64,000 bases of DNA from Phocoena phocoena (lineage: Eukaryota > Chordata > Mammalia > Artiodactyla > Phocoenidae): the NCBI RefSeq assembly GCF_963924675.1, contig NC_089225.1, forward strand, positions 85,843,951 through 85,907,950. Direction: 5' to 3'. Both the position numbers and the translations under genes were made by a program. Every line of letters begins with the position of its first letter. The first letter of the stretch is position 1. Below are positions 1 to 12,700 of the stretch, one piece after another. The notes beneath the pieces are model-generated. The model had not been told where the DNA came from. It was given only the letters and a program-made list of their open reading frames with translations, and did no database searches.

Positions 1-2094
1 CAACAGCAGCAAAGAAGAATCAGAAAGACAAGTAGGAAAAGACATGATCCCTAAAATACAATATCAAGGTATAAAGGGATGCCCCCAAATTAATATTATT
101 TTTTTCAGTAAGGCTGAACATTGGTAGTCATAACCTGTGTTCGCTTGCTATGGAATTGGGAAGATTTGAATATAAGCCTGGGGAAGGCTCTTGTCCCTTT
201 TAAATAGAAAAACAAAAACAGAAACAAAAACTAATTGCTTTCATGTAAATGGGAAGGACTCCTTGAGATGTACTTACTTAGCTGATGGATAAATGGTAGA
301 AAAATCAGCTGGCTTGCAAATTCACTCTTCCTTGTTTTTTGGAACAAATTGCAAATAAGTAATTAACTTCCAGCAAGCTGAGTAATTAATTTTTAGAAAT
401 CTGGAACTTCCTACAAATTTAGAGATTTTTCACTGAAGTAAATATGGTATTCAAATGCAGTCTTCTCCAGGGGCACTAGAATATCCTTTATAGAATTAGA
501 AGGAGGGTGAATAAATCACTGTAAGCTGGGAATAACAGCCTTATTCATACTGTTTTTGTTCCTTTTTTGGTGTTGTTTCAACCAATGTGCTTCTAAAGCT
601 TGCAGCAAGGGCTGTTTGGGTGGTAGTAACTATTTATGCACTAGTGGAAAACTGAAGCATAAATAATTTTTGCAATTGTACATTTGATTGTGAGAACTGT
701 TATATGTTCCTGTAAAGCATCTATTAAAATAGCAATTAACAGTAATAATTATAGATCAATCTTTTCCCAAGATATTGTAGAACCTTTAAATATCTAGTTT
801 GTTTTAACCTCAGTAACAAAAAATATTATTAGCTGATCCATAAAGCCAGATAATCCACTGCAATTATTTATAGATAAATTTATTAATTTGGCAAGTGTTA
901 TTGTCACTTAAACCAATTTCATTTTTTAGAGGAAATATTCTTTTAGCAGTTTAGCTACTAAAGCAGAAATGCAAAATGACTATCTTTAAATGTTGGTTAC
1001 CAATATTTTAAAAATATTTTGAACAGAGGCTTCCCAGGTATCAGCATCAGTAAGGACTGTGTATTTTCTTCATCTGTACTGTAGGCTCTTTTTTCCATTC
1101 TTTTTTTTTTTTTTTCCATTCTTACTCTACTTAACAGTGGTACTCAAATTACTACCACTATTTCTTGTTTTGTATTTTGCACTCACTTTGCACTTTAAGT
1201 ATCTATAGAATAAATGAAAATGATGTTTGTGTTCAACTTAACAGGAAAATAATTATCTATAATTATATATTATAATTAATTAAATTATATAATTTAATTG
1301 TATATTAAAATTACATATATATATAATCTCAAAAACAGCTTTCAGTTTGCTTGCTTGCAACAGGCTACCATAATAGTCTGAGACTACATGTAATTTTCTG
1401 AGCATACTTCAACATGGCATTTGTATCTTCTTTTTTCAAAAAAAAAAAAAGTAGATTTGTCTTCAGCTTTGGAAGTCACTTCCTTCATCTTGCTGCAGAG
1501 TTGCTATTGACCCAGCTGGTCTGCAAACTTTACTAGGAGTTGCTTTGCAAATATTAGGGGTAAACATTTCACTTTATTGAAGTTATTTTAATGTTTGACA
1601 TAATTGTTGCAGACCAGGAAATAAGACTTTCCATTTGTATTGTATAATCAGTCAAAGAGGGTCTTGGGTCAAGAAGAGACCCTGTCTGAAAGTTAGTTTC
1701 AGGAACATCGAGATTTCATCTCAAGAGGCTTGATTAAATCTCTAGTGGCTCAACTGGGCTCTGGATGTACCTGCACAGATTCTTCACTAATTTTTTCTTT
1801 TGTCCCTGGGGAATTAATATTCTACTAGGTTGGGATGGGGGTGAGGGTGAAGAGGTGTTTGTCTCCATAGTTCTCAGGGAAATCACATCATCAGAGCAGA
1901 AGAGAAAAACTAAAATGAGTGTCTACATAATACCTGGAAAGGTTCTTGCTATTTTGATGTCTTCAAGTTAAATAGTTTAAATTCACTTGAGAAATGTTGC
2001 AATGAATCATGCCTTATTAAAAACACAAAACTCCTATATAACTTTGTATGTTAATATATTTGTTAATATTGAGTCAGAACTATGAAAACAAGAG

Positions 2095-2240
2095 ATACCA
2101 AATAGCTATGTAACCTTGGGCAAGTTAATTGACTTATTTAGCTCTCAGTTTCTTCATCTGAAAACGAGGGATATGGGAAGAATTAGAAGGCCCTTAAAGT
2201 CTCTTCACATTCTGTGTTCTGAAGTTCTGTGATTCTATAA
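2095..2240 (+). repeat. MIR SINE fragment
   Basis: The order 'taaccttgggcaagtta', 'ctcagtttcttcatctg', then a short purine-rich spacer matches the core of the ancient mammalian MIR SINE in sense orientation. It is heavily diverged and truncated at both ends. Confidence 0.65.
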
Positions 2241-2555
2241 ACAATAAATGTATGAAAAGCGTGGATTTAACTACAGAAAGAATCTGGAAGAGCCTTACTC
2301 CAAGGAGAGCTTACCGAGCTGAGTGATGACCTAGACATTGTGGTGGTTTATAAATTTAATAAGCAGAAACAGAGGTGATCCAGAAATGAGAATTCCAAAA
2401 ATTCTGAGGGCCAAAGATATCATCGTTTGAGAAGACTCAAAAGAGCATTGTTATTTTGTCTAGAAAGAAACAAGCTAACAGCTGAGTGCCAAAATGGTCA
2501 GAAGGCTGAAGAGGGTATACCCAGGCTTCACTACTAAATTATGATGGATTCTGTG

Positions 2556-2560
<5 letters not shown>

Positions 2561-2604
<44 letters not shown>
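2561..2604. repeat. (AG)22 microsatellite
   Basis: An uninterrupted AG dinucleotide run of about 44 bp is read directly. Length polymorphism is likely. Confidence 0.97.
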
Positions 2605-2608
<4 letters not shown>

Positions 2609-3059
2609 TGACTTAGGAAAAGAGTAGGCTGATAATATCTCCCAGATAGAAAATAACAGAGTTGAGGTTAACACAAGGGTAAAGGCTTTAATACAAATGA
2701 AAGGATTTTGAAGTATATCCTTGTTTGTGTCAAAAATGATGATCTCTTCCTTCAACAAATCTTGCTCTGCCCCTGAGAGGAACAGAAAAACTTACCTGCC
2801 TGAACCTGGCAGTTTGGACGGTCTAGAAAAATTGTGAGTCTTTGCTTTCCTCTGTGACGTGAAAGTTAAAATTTAGATTTATAATTTGATGATGTTTGCA
2901 GTCAGTGTCTAACTAGCCGGCAAATGTTCATAATGCTTATTTTTTAAACATTAAGCAGAAGAGAAAACAATGCTTCAGAAATATAAGTTAGATTCACAAA
3001 TGCTTGATTTTCTACTTTACTCACTCTGAGAAATTTTGTAAGCAACATATTCAGAAATT

Positions 3060-3300
3060 ACGAATCTAGAAATCTATTCTAAAGAATCATTCAGAGCTGT
3101 AGCCAATTTGCAGTATAAGGCTCTTCACTGCAATATTATTTATAGCAACAGAAAATTGGAAATAATCTAAATGTCCCATAATAGGGTAATGGTAAACTAA
3201 ATTATGGTATAAAGTATGTATGTGTAAAACTATGGTTCTCTCTGGAAGATTGTATTATGGGTGGTTTAAACATTTTTCTTTATATTTTTATATTAAAATT
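3060..3300 (+). mobile_element. Old L1 3'-end fragment
   Basis: The block 'tatttatagcaacagaaaattggaaa' followed by 'aatgtcccataatagggtaatggtaaa' and 'attatggtata' is the familiar 3' part of L1 ORF2 and 3' UTR in sense orientation. It is diverged and 5'-truncated. Confidence 0.65.
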
Positions 3301-3558
3301 ATATGATGACAATTTTTTACTTTTTTAGTCAGAAAAATATATTTTAATACATATTAATCAAATTGGAAATGTATTTATTATAATCTACTTAATTCATATT
3401 ATATAATTAAAGTTCATAGGACACAAAGTTTTGCATAAATAAAAATTTCAAATACACCTCTGCAAAAAATCTATACAGAATATTAATAGCCGAGTGTCAG
3501 AAACAGCAAACATTCTTTTAAAAACCAAGTCATTGATACTTTATTAGCCTGAAAATAA

Positions 3559-3738
<180 letters not shown>

Positions 3739-4236
3739 ATCGAGCTTCAGAGCTAATGCACATCTTGGAATTTAAATATATATTTTTTCTTGACTACTGA
3801 TCGTCTATTTACTTGAAATGGTGGGAGCATCCAGAGATGCTTAAGCCACATTCTCTGAGTACTTAGTTTCATTCTTTTAGGCTGCTAGCATGTTCCTTCA
3901 AATGGCGACATTACTGCCAGATCATCCCACTGTATGAAACAGTTAAAACAGCTTCCAAAGATGAGTAGGGGATCGTGCTACTCAGATTCTTTGTATTCAT
4001 CTTGATCATTGTTTTGGGATGCTTGACATTGTTAATGAACTAGAGTGCCACACATTTAACTTGAATACACTGCATGACTTGGAAATATTAACCACTGGAT
4101 TGTTTATGCACAGGCCAATAAGAGACTATATTTATTAATTACCAGTTATTGGTGGTAGTTACTTGAATTTTGTTTGAAAGAATATTTTAGAATATTTTGA
4201 ACTGAGTGAAGCAAAAAACAAAACACGAAACTGGTG

Positions 4237-4273
4237 AATAAAGCATTCTTCTAATAGAAACAAAATGAATAAA
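4237..4273 (+). promoter_or_regulatory. FAM237A: Candidate poly(A) signals of FAM237A
   Basis: Two AATAAA hexamers lie at 4237-4242 and 4268-4273, about 500 bases after the FAM237A stop. A third AATAAA overlaps the stop itself (3734-3739) and is less likely to be used. Which signal is active cannot be decided from sequence. Confidence 0.45.
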
Positions 4274-4846
4274 AGCTCTCGACCCCAAGTAATGTTATTG
4301 GAGTCTTTTTATTTCAATATTTAATGTTACCATTAATGATAATCCAAACTCTAATAAAATAGCAGTAGGTATAAATATTTTCTCAGTTAGCATATTTTCT
4401 ATTGGATTAAATATTAAGATTATAACTGGTTACACTTTACATTGAAAAGAAAAGTAAAAATCAAACGAACAGCATTATGAGAAAAGAACCCATAAAAATA
4501 TTTGCTCTCAAAATGACCAGGCTTGAATGAGGTTCATAGCAAAGAAGTCCAATTAACAAATATATTTGAGTTCCAGACACAATGCTATTTTTATCTCTAA
4601 TTACGCTCATCTCTCCAATCATTCTATTATAATTGATGGTTGACAACCAGTTTGAATTTCAGATATGTTAGCATTTCACTTGCTTTTCCCAGGTCCAAAG
4701 GAAGCCTCAGTAAGTGTTTTCACTGAAGGTTTATGGCCCTCTTTAAGTGAAAAATCTTTTCCAAAGGGTTATTATTAGAAGACACAGATGCAACTGAAGA
4801 TTAGCCAAATCGTAACAGTAGGGGAAGCAAGTCCGGGGAAGGAACT

Positions 4847-4860
4847 GGGGGGGGGGGGGG
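4847..4860 (+). repeat. Homopolymer of 14 G
   Basis: Fourteen consecutive G bases are read directly, followed by CGG. Such runs are unstable and easily miscounted in assemblies. Confidence 0.9.
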
Positions 4861-5084
4861 CGGTCCAGCCTCAGCTTTAACTTGATTAGAAGAATAAGCA
4901 CATTAAAAGCTGCCACTCTTTGACTACCATTTCTACAGAGACTCATGGTTTTGCTTCTGTACTACTTTCTCTAATGTCTTGCATCATATTCTTAAAAACC
5001 ATTATATAAACTCATTACCTCTTATAAATCGCTGAAGAGATGCCTGCCCCTTGCTCCTCCCACACCTTGGTACTACACAACGGG

Positions 5085-5395
5085 GGCTGCCAATTTTTTC
5101 TGATGCTTTGTGGGCCATCCAGTCTCTGGCGCAACTAATCAGTTCTGTCTTTGTAGAATTAAAGCAGCTGTAGATAATATGTAAATACATGAGCACGGCG
5201 GTGTTCCAATTTTAAAACTTGGCTCGCGGACACTGAAATTTGACTCCATGTCATTTTCAACTGTTACAAAATATTACTCCTCATCTGATTTTTTTCAATT
5301 ATTATTTTTTAAATGTAATAATTTCACAGCCTGCACAAAACTGGCAGTGGGCAGATTTGGCCTATGGGCTGTAGTTTGCTGACCAGTGCTCTGGG
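5085..5395 (+). mobile_element. Non-autonomous hAT-type DNA transposon remnant
   Basis: Segments such as 'gcgcaactaatcagttctg', 'gtgttccaattttaaaactt' and the right end 'ggcctatgggctgtagtttgctgacc' match the common mammalian hAT element. That element ends in a 'gggccgtagtttgccgacc'-like terminus. The middle is disrupted. I do not assign a subfamily. Confidence 0.6.
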
Positions 5396-5699
5396 GCATA
5401 CTTAACAAACTTGTAAGGAACAAGCTGGAATGAAGTAAGAAGGAGAGTGAATACGTTGAACAACAAAACCAAAATAAAAAATTCATGATAGGCTGAAAAA
5501 CAAATTCAAAAAGATTAGGATGAGACTGAACAGGGGTAACCTAGTCTTAATCCTACCCAGTTGGACATTATTTCACTCTGGAAACATTACTAGAAGTTAT
5601 GGATCATATAAATAAGAGCCCAGAGCCTCTCTGAATGTAATATGGACTGCACATCAAGAAAACAGGTGAAACAATGGAACCGTAACAATATTTATTTAG

Positions 5700-5925
5700 A
5701 GGAAGTGCAAGCAGTGGTTAGAATACAGGCTTAGGAGCTGGGTTCGAATCTCAACTTTGTCAAGTAGTGACCAAACGACTTTGGACAAGTTACTGACCCT
5801 CTCTGTGCCTCAGTTGTCTCATAAAAAGAGATATCTACTTACCAGGTTTGTTGTGAGGTTTAAATTAGTATTAATACATACATGGTGCTTAGAAGCTAAG
5901 TGCTCTCACAGTCAAAAGATTTTAG
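5700..5925 (+). repeat. MIR SINE
   Basis: Near full-length MIR in sense orientation: 'gcagtggttagaatacaggcttaggagctgggttcgaatctc', then 'gacaagttactgaccctctctgtgcctcagttgtctcat', then 'gttgtgaggtttaaatta'. This is the tRNA-like head followed by the core. Confidence 0.8.
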
Positions 5926-6039
5926 CTACTACTTTGGACATTATTAAGCATCTATACCCTAATCATATATACAGAGGATGGAGGCACACAAGTACTTTGG
6001 CCAGATTCAATGAATGTGGGGTTTTAGTGAGAAACATTC

Positions 6040-6300
6040 ATGTTTTTAAAATAAATTTATTCTGAGATAATTGCTGATTCGTATACGTTGTAAGAGATAA
6101 TACAGAGACATCCTGTATACCCTTCATCCAGTTTCCCTTCATAGTAACGTCTTGCGTAACTATAGTACAATAACACAACAGGAAGATTGACGATCCACAG
6201 AGTTCATTCAGATCTCACCAGATCTGCATACACTCACGTGCGTGTCTGATATGCACATATGTGTGTGTGTGTGTGTGTATTTAGTTCTTTGCCAAGCCTA
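6040..6300 (-). mobile_element. Old L1 3'-end fragment, antisense, with (GT)n
   Basis: 'agataatacagagacatcctgtatacccttcatccagtttccc' followed by 'actatagtacaataacacaac' is the reverse complement of a common L1M 3' region. A GT run at about 6260-6278 lies inside it. It sits just beyond the likely DYTN cleavage site. Confidence 0.7.
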
Positions 6301-6433
6301 TTCTCCAGCAGGAGCATCTAGATAGAATATTAGGTCATCAGTTCGGTAATTCAGATATGGAAGAGGTTAGTTGCATGAATTCCTGTAGATCACACACTTG
6401 AATATTACTACCAATGTATTCAAAGAAAGGGCC

Positions 6434-6439
6434 TTTATT
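6434..6439 (-). promoter_or_regulatory. DYTN: Candidate DYTN poly(A) signal
   Basis: AATAAA on the minus strand (tttatt on plus) lies about 240 bases past the DYTN stop. It is the only canonical hexamer I see between the stop and the antisense L1 fragment, which implies a short 3' UTR. Confidence 0.55.
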
Positions 6440-6679
6440 GGAAATGCAGCACATCTGGATTTGACTTGGCTCCTTCTTTCCATTTTCCTCTATCACTCCT
6501 CATTCCCAGGGCTTTACTCTGAAGAACAAAGACACGTGTAGAGACATTAAAAAATAAAATTTTCTTCATACTTCATGCCAGACTATTGAGAAAGAGGTAG
6601 AAGGTTTAGTTCTTTTAGTACAGATTTTGAAAACACGTTTCGTCATCACCACAAGGGGCCTTTGAGTCTGGACTCTTTT

Positions 6680-6783
6680 TCACTTCAAGTTGGGCAAAGT
6701 GATCTGATCAACAAGGGCAGAGAAGGCCCTGCATACTCGCTCAGCTCCACAATACAGGTCCATATTTACTGAAGATTGCAGGT
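6680..6783 (-). CDS. DYTN: DYTN coding exon 12 (C-terminus and stop)
   Basis: After the acceptor ttttcag|AC the frame finishes the split codon from exon 11 (G|AC, Asp). It encodes LQSSVNMDLYCGAERVCRAF, continues through SALVDQITLPNLK and stops at TGA (6682-6680). The end of the human protein I recall is nearly identical. The conserved VCRAFSALVDQI helix suggests this short tail is functionally constrained, unlike most of exon 11. Confidence 0.92.
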
Positions 6784-9700
6784 CTGAAAACAACAAACAG
6801 GAAAGTCCTTCAGAGAAAGCACCTGTAGGTTCTCAAGCCGATCTTAATAAAGCTCTAGCACAGAGAAGAAATAAAATCCATCTCTCTGCAGTTCCTGATG
6901 GCAATGCCCTTTCTCTAAGCTAGCTTGCAAATGAGATGGGTATCATTTACCATGATCAATTACTAATTCAACCAAGTTGTGGGTTCTTTTTTTTTTTTTT
7001 GCGGTACGCGGGCCTCTCACTGTTGTGGCCTCTCCTGCTGCGGAGCACAGGCTCCGGACGCGCAGGCCTAGCGGCCATGGCTCACGGGCCCAGCCGCTCG
7101 GCAGCACATGGGATCCTCCTGGACCGGGGTGCGAACCTGTGTCCCCTGCATTGGCAGGCAGACTCTCAACCACTGCGCCACCAGGGAAGCCCAAGTTGTG
7201 GGTTCTTAAAGAGCATTTTCCCATAACTTCAAGCACGAATCTGAGTAGCCAGAAAGCCCAGTCTAGAGCAGTGGTTTTCAGATTCTGGTGTATGTTAAAA
7301 TCATCTGGACAGTGTTAAAATACATTGCTAGGTCCCACCCTCAGAGTTCTGATTCAGAATACATGATGGTTAATTTGATGTGTCAATTTGATTAGACTGT
7401 GGTGTCCAGATATTTGTTCAAACATTATTCTTGGTGTGTCTGTGAAGGTGTTTCTGGATGAGGTTAACATTTGAATTGGTAGACAGAGTAAAAGCAGATT
7501 GCCCTCCCTAATGGGATGGACCTTGTCCAATCAACTGAAGGCTTGAATAGAACAAAAAGTCTGAGTAAGAGAATTCCTTCTGCCTTACTGTATTCCAGGC
7601 GAGACATGTTTTCTTCTGCCTTTGGACTCAAAAGGAAATATCAGCTCTTTCTAAGGCTCGAGCCTGCCTGCTTTTGCATTGGAACTACACATTGGCTCCT
7701 CTGGGCCTCCAGCTTGCTGACTACTGATCTTTAGACTTGCTAGCCTCCATAATTATGTGGGCCAATTCCTTTAAATGAATCTCATTCTATATCTATATAT
7801 ACATCCTGTTTGTTCGGTTGCTCTGGAGAACTCTGACTACCATAATACGTCAGGGATGGGGCCCAAGAAATTGTGCTTCTCATAAGTTCCCAGGTGATAC
7901 GGATGCTGCCGGCCTAGGGAAGATGCTCTGAGACCTCTGCTCTATAGTTACTGATTAATGGTTTGAGTGGTCCCCTATGACCTATTGTAATAGGAATTGT
8001 GTTGTAGAAAGCTCTACAATTTGGCAGTTATTAACCAAAAGTTGGATACACATAATTTTTAAGCTAAAAGTTCCATTTCTAAGAATTGATCCTACAGAGA
8101 TATTTACATATGAGTACAAAGATATATGCTATAAGAGTACTCATCAAAACATTCTTATGATAATAAAAAATTGGGAGCCACTGAATTACACACCAATAAA
8201 TACATTATGGTATATTTATACCCTGGGATATTATGCAGCACTTAAAAAATGACATTGCCCAATGTCTAAGATATTTTGTCAAGTGGAAAAAGCAAAACAA
8301 GTACGACCTAACTTATGTTGAGAAAGTAAAGACACATATATGCAAAGAAAAAAGTCTGAAGGAAAAACTCACTAAACTGCCAACATATTTTACCTCTGAG
8401 AAACAGGTGACAGGGAGTGAAGGACATGATGATGGATTCATTTTTGAAAAACATGTGCACTTAGGCATTTTAATTTTACAATGAGCATGCTGTATAATAT
8501 TGTTTGTATAATTAAAAAAATAAGATCACAGGAAATAAAAACATGTAAAGGCTTAGTTTGTTATACACTTTAGTTCCATGATTTATTATGGCTCCATCTG
8601 TGCTGTTTTCTGTTGAACATAAGAGAGGGTTCATGTCGTTTTAATGTCTATTCTCTAACACTGCTCCAGAACTACAAGGACCTTGAATAAATAATATTTT
8701 ATTGCCTGAATAAAAAACTTTGTCCAGAGACAAACTTATTTTAGGATATTCTATTCCTCAGCCCACAGTTATAAAAACTTTAAATATAACAAAGAAATAG
8801 AGAAGCAATAATTCATTTCATACATCTGTTCTTTTTTTCTTGTTTGGTTGTTTTATTTTTAAGCTCCAGTCCCTTGAAATGTTAAAACTAGCCAAAGATA
8901 TGCACCTAACACCAAGCACATTGCTTGGCATGAACTTGGAATTCCATACATATAGGGACTGAATTAATATAGAATATAGTCAGAGGCCTAGTGAGGTGTT
9001 AGATAGACAAACCTGTGAGATCAACAGTCCAGAGGAAATCACGTCGGAGAATAATTCACTTGAATGTAGTTAACAATCTATCTGGTCTCTGAATGAATTT
9101 GGGATGTGAGAGAAGGCTATCAGAATGATGGGTATAGAGGTTTAAAAGTATTAGATTATCTACTCTATGATTACTCTTCTGGCAATTGAAATACTGAGCC
9201 CATGTCTTCCTTACAATAATAATTAATGAAGCAAACCAATACGTATTGAATGTCTACTCTGGACTAAGACCTTGAGCTCCAGATTGTACATGTTGACCGT
9301 CACTCCGCTATTTCCATCTGGATGTCTCCAAGCAATTCACACTTAATGTGTTCAAAACAGAATTCTTGATTTGCTGACCTTCCTCCATCTCAGCTTTCCC
9401 AGTTTTCCTTATAGCAATAAGCGTACGACAATCTACCAAGTCCAAGCCGCCACCACCTGCCCTTCTCCAAGCCGCTTCTACACAATGACAAAGTGTTTTA
9501 AAAACATAAATTTACCCCTTTCAAAACGAATGCCCAGCATCAAGCACAGCTCTTGGCACATAATTAAATCTTGATGGCTATTTGTTGAATGAATGAGTGA
9601 ATGAAGGATGAACCAACTAGACATCTTTTTCTACCTTCATGGAGCTTAATGCTGGAACTCTTGTGTATCTTTTCCCATCAAGAAAAATTACTTCTACTTT

Positions 9701-12700
9701 TTCATATATATATGTGTGTGTGTATATATATGTACATATATATATATCAGAGAGAGAAAGTTTCACTAAGCGTTCAGCATATATCCTTAGGATTCCCAGG
9801 CAGCATTTGAGAAGTCTACCTTCTAAATAAGTGAGATAAAGATCCAGTGTTGAACTTCTCTTACCTGTGGTTGCTAAAGCACTGCTCCTTCTTTTTCTAT
9901 AACCTGCTAAAGTCCAAACTTTATCTTCTGATTATTTAAAATAATAGTTTAGATGATGGTTGCAGGTGGGAAACAAAGGAACAGGAATAATTCTTCCACA
10001 TCCCCACCCTCAACCATGCCCTGTTAATCCCATCATCACTCCCTCACCTTCCCTTCTCATCCTTGAAACCTACTGTGGTAAACGGATGGCAAAGAGGGAT
10101 GGAAGAGAAGCTGGGGAAAGAATTTCAGAGATGTAAGTAGGAAATTTCGCTCAGAAAGGGAAAGAAAATAATTTAATGAGAAAGTAAGACTAGAGCATTA
10201 AGTTTTGTTTTTTTTTTGTCACCACAGAAGCAAGTAGTGTTAGATGCTCTTTCAAATCTAATTCCTTTACTGCAAATTTGAACAAAATGTTTGATACTGA
10301 TTTTCAGTCCAACATGTGGAATTTAAAGAGGTTTGGGGAACGCCTTCTACACACTTTCTCTTTTCCATTAAGCTCTCAGGGTCTCCTGAAATCCTATTAT
10401 CCTAGATCTTGATATTGAAAGACTCTATTCAGTTAATGTCAACAACTGCCCCCAAACTGACCATCATGCTTGCCGTTTTCGTCTTATTAAGTCTTAAGTC
10501 ATATAAAGTTCATCTTAATTTCCAAAATGTGTTGACTCCTTAGCAAAGCTCCAATTCAAAAAGCTAGTCAGCTACAAGGATAATCACACACTGGGTGAAT
10601 ATGTTGACAGTCTGAGCAAATCTTAGTATATTACAAACAATAGATCTTTCTAATTTTTCCAACAATTCTCAAATTAAAAAATAAAAAACAGGGGCAGTAA
10701 AACGATTAGAAACTTCCTGCTGTTATCTGATGTATCTGTAACAGAGATAGAAATAAAAAAAAATGACCAATACCTTAATTTAGTTTGTTTGCCTTTCCAC
10801 ATCTTCATATGTGTGGTTATCACATTTCTGTCTCTGATTATGTTTGCTGTGATTTTGATAAGTATGCATAAATTACGGGTGTATTTTTATAATGCGTATT
10901 GCCAGTGGCTAAGTAGAGTTTACCAACAGAATCATATTCAATACCTGATTGAATAAGGATACAAACTTAGTAAGAAATATTTGAGTGAAGAATGGCAATG
11001 TTTAATAAATGTAGATATTAGCCATGAAGATTAACATAGATCCTATGCTTAAAAGCCTCAAAGAAATAAAACTGATATAAAAGAAATGACTATACATTCA
11101 AATCTTGTCAATTAGTACTCACTGAATTATCACAAAGTATACAATGCAGTATAATAACAAAAAGGGAAAGATGCACTTCCCTGCTAATATCATAAGCACT
11201 TTTGTATAATAATGCATACTACCTACAGAAACATCTCAATGGTTCTATTTAAATCGTAAATGGAAGCAGAGGTAAATTTTTTGAGAATATATTTTTTATA
11301 TTATCCACAAGATTGGATAATGCTGACTGCATCTTTATACATTATTGCATTATCTGAATTTAAAAATAAACTTTGCCTTTTCATGATTTCCCTTTAAATG
11401 ATATAATGATGGGTGTATATATAGATACAGATACATTTATATGTATAGACCTTGATAAAGTTACTTAAAATATGCATGGATCTTTTAGGTATCAAACTGC
11501 ATGCAGTGCTGAGATATTGTCTCCCAAATATGTGTAGTAGACCTAGTCTATTAGGAATCTGAAATGTACAATATAGCCTACTACATTTGTGAGGGCTGAC
11601 CCAATACAATATTTTAAAAATCAACAGCTTTCATAAACTCAATTGGAGAAACAAAAAATAAAAATGAGATGAATATGTGAAATCCTAAAATAGTTTCTAA
11701 AATAAAAGTCAAATTTTTATGTGAAATTTTCCTAAAAAGGTCAAGTGGATATTGACTTTGCTTTGAATACTCACTATGACCCCACTGATGTTTAGATGGA
11801 AATAAGTGGGTGTAATCTTGTGTTGGCCTAAGAATCAGGCACAGGGAGTTCTCATCCAGTCTTTGTCTCAGGCAGCCTGAACATGCTTCTGGTATCTTTG
11901 TGATCTTGTTTTCTCTAATACAGGATTATAATTCCAACTCTCTTCACAGTAGATATTTTTAGAATCACCAAGTAATTACTTCATTGACTTGGCTCTACCC
12001 AGTTCAATATATAACTGACATTATCATGTTCCCATTTTATAGCTCACCAACTATTATGGGCTGAATTGTGTCTCCCTCCCCAAATTCATATACTGAAGTC
12101 CCACTCCCAGTATCTCCAAATGTGACTGTATTTGGAGATAGAGTCTTTAAAGAGTTAATTAAATGAAATGGAGTTTATGTGGTTGGATCCTAAACCAGTA
12201 CGAGTAGTGTCCTTATAAGAGGAGGAAACTTGGATAGGGACCTGCACAGAGGGAAAAATGGTATGAAAACACAAGGAGAAGACAGCCATCTACAGCCCAA
12301 GGAGAGAGGCCTCAGAAGACACCAACACTGCTGACACCTTGATCTCAGACTTCCAGCCTCCAGGAGCGTGAGAAAAAAATTTTTTTCATTGTTTAAACCA
12401 CCCGATCTGTGATACTTCATTATGGCAGTCTTAGCAATCTAATACACCAACTCAGAAATATTTTGGGAAGGCCTTCTTTGATGCAGAAACGCATGAGAAT
12501 GTTATCCTTGTTTTATCACCTTGTTTTAGTCTCTATATGATCACTCCAACATAAAAGATCTTACACTTTCTTAAAAAGAAATGGATACAGATATAGATAT
12601 ATTAAGATGACAAAATACTCTATAAGTAAGACAATGTCACTGTAAAACAGGATAGCTATAATAAAGAAGTATTAATAAAAAGAGCTTTTAGGTTTAACAA

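Noticed and set aside
2534..2758. Minus-strand frame containing SLSLSLSL
   Set aside because: Direct translation of the (GA)n microsatellite.
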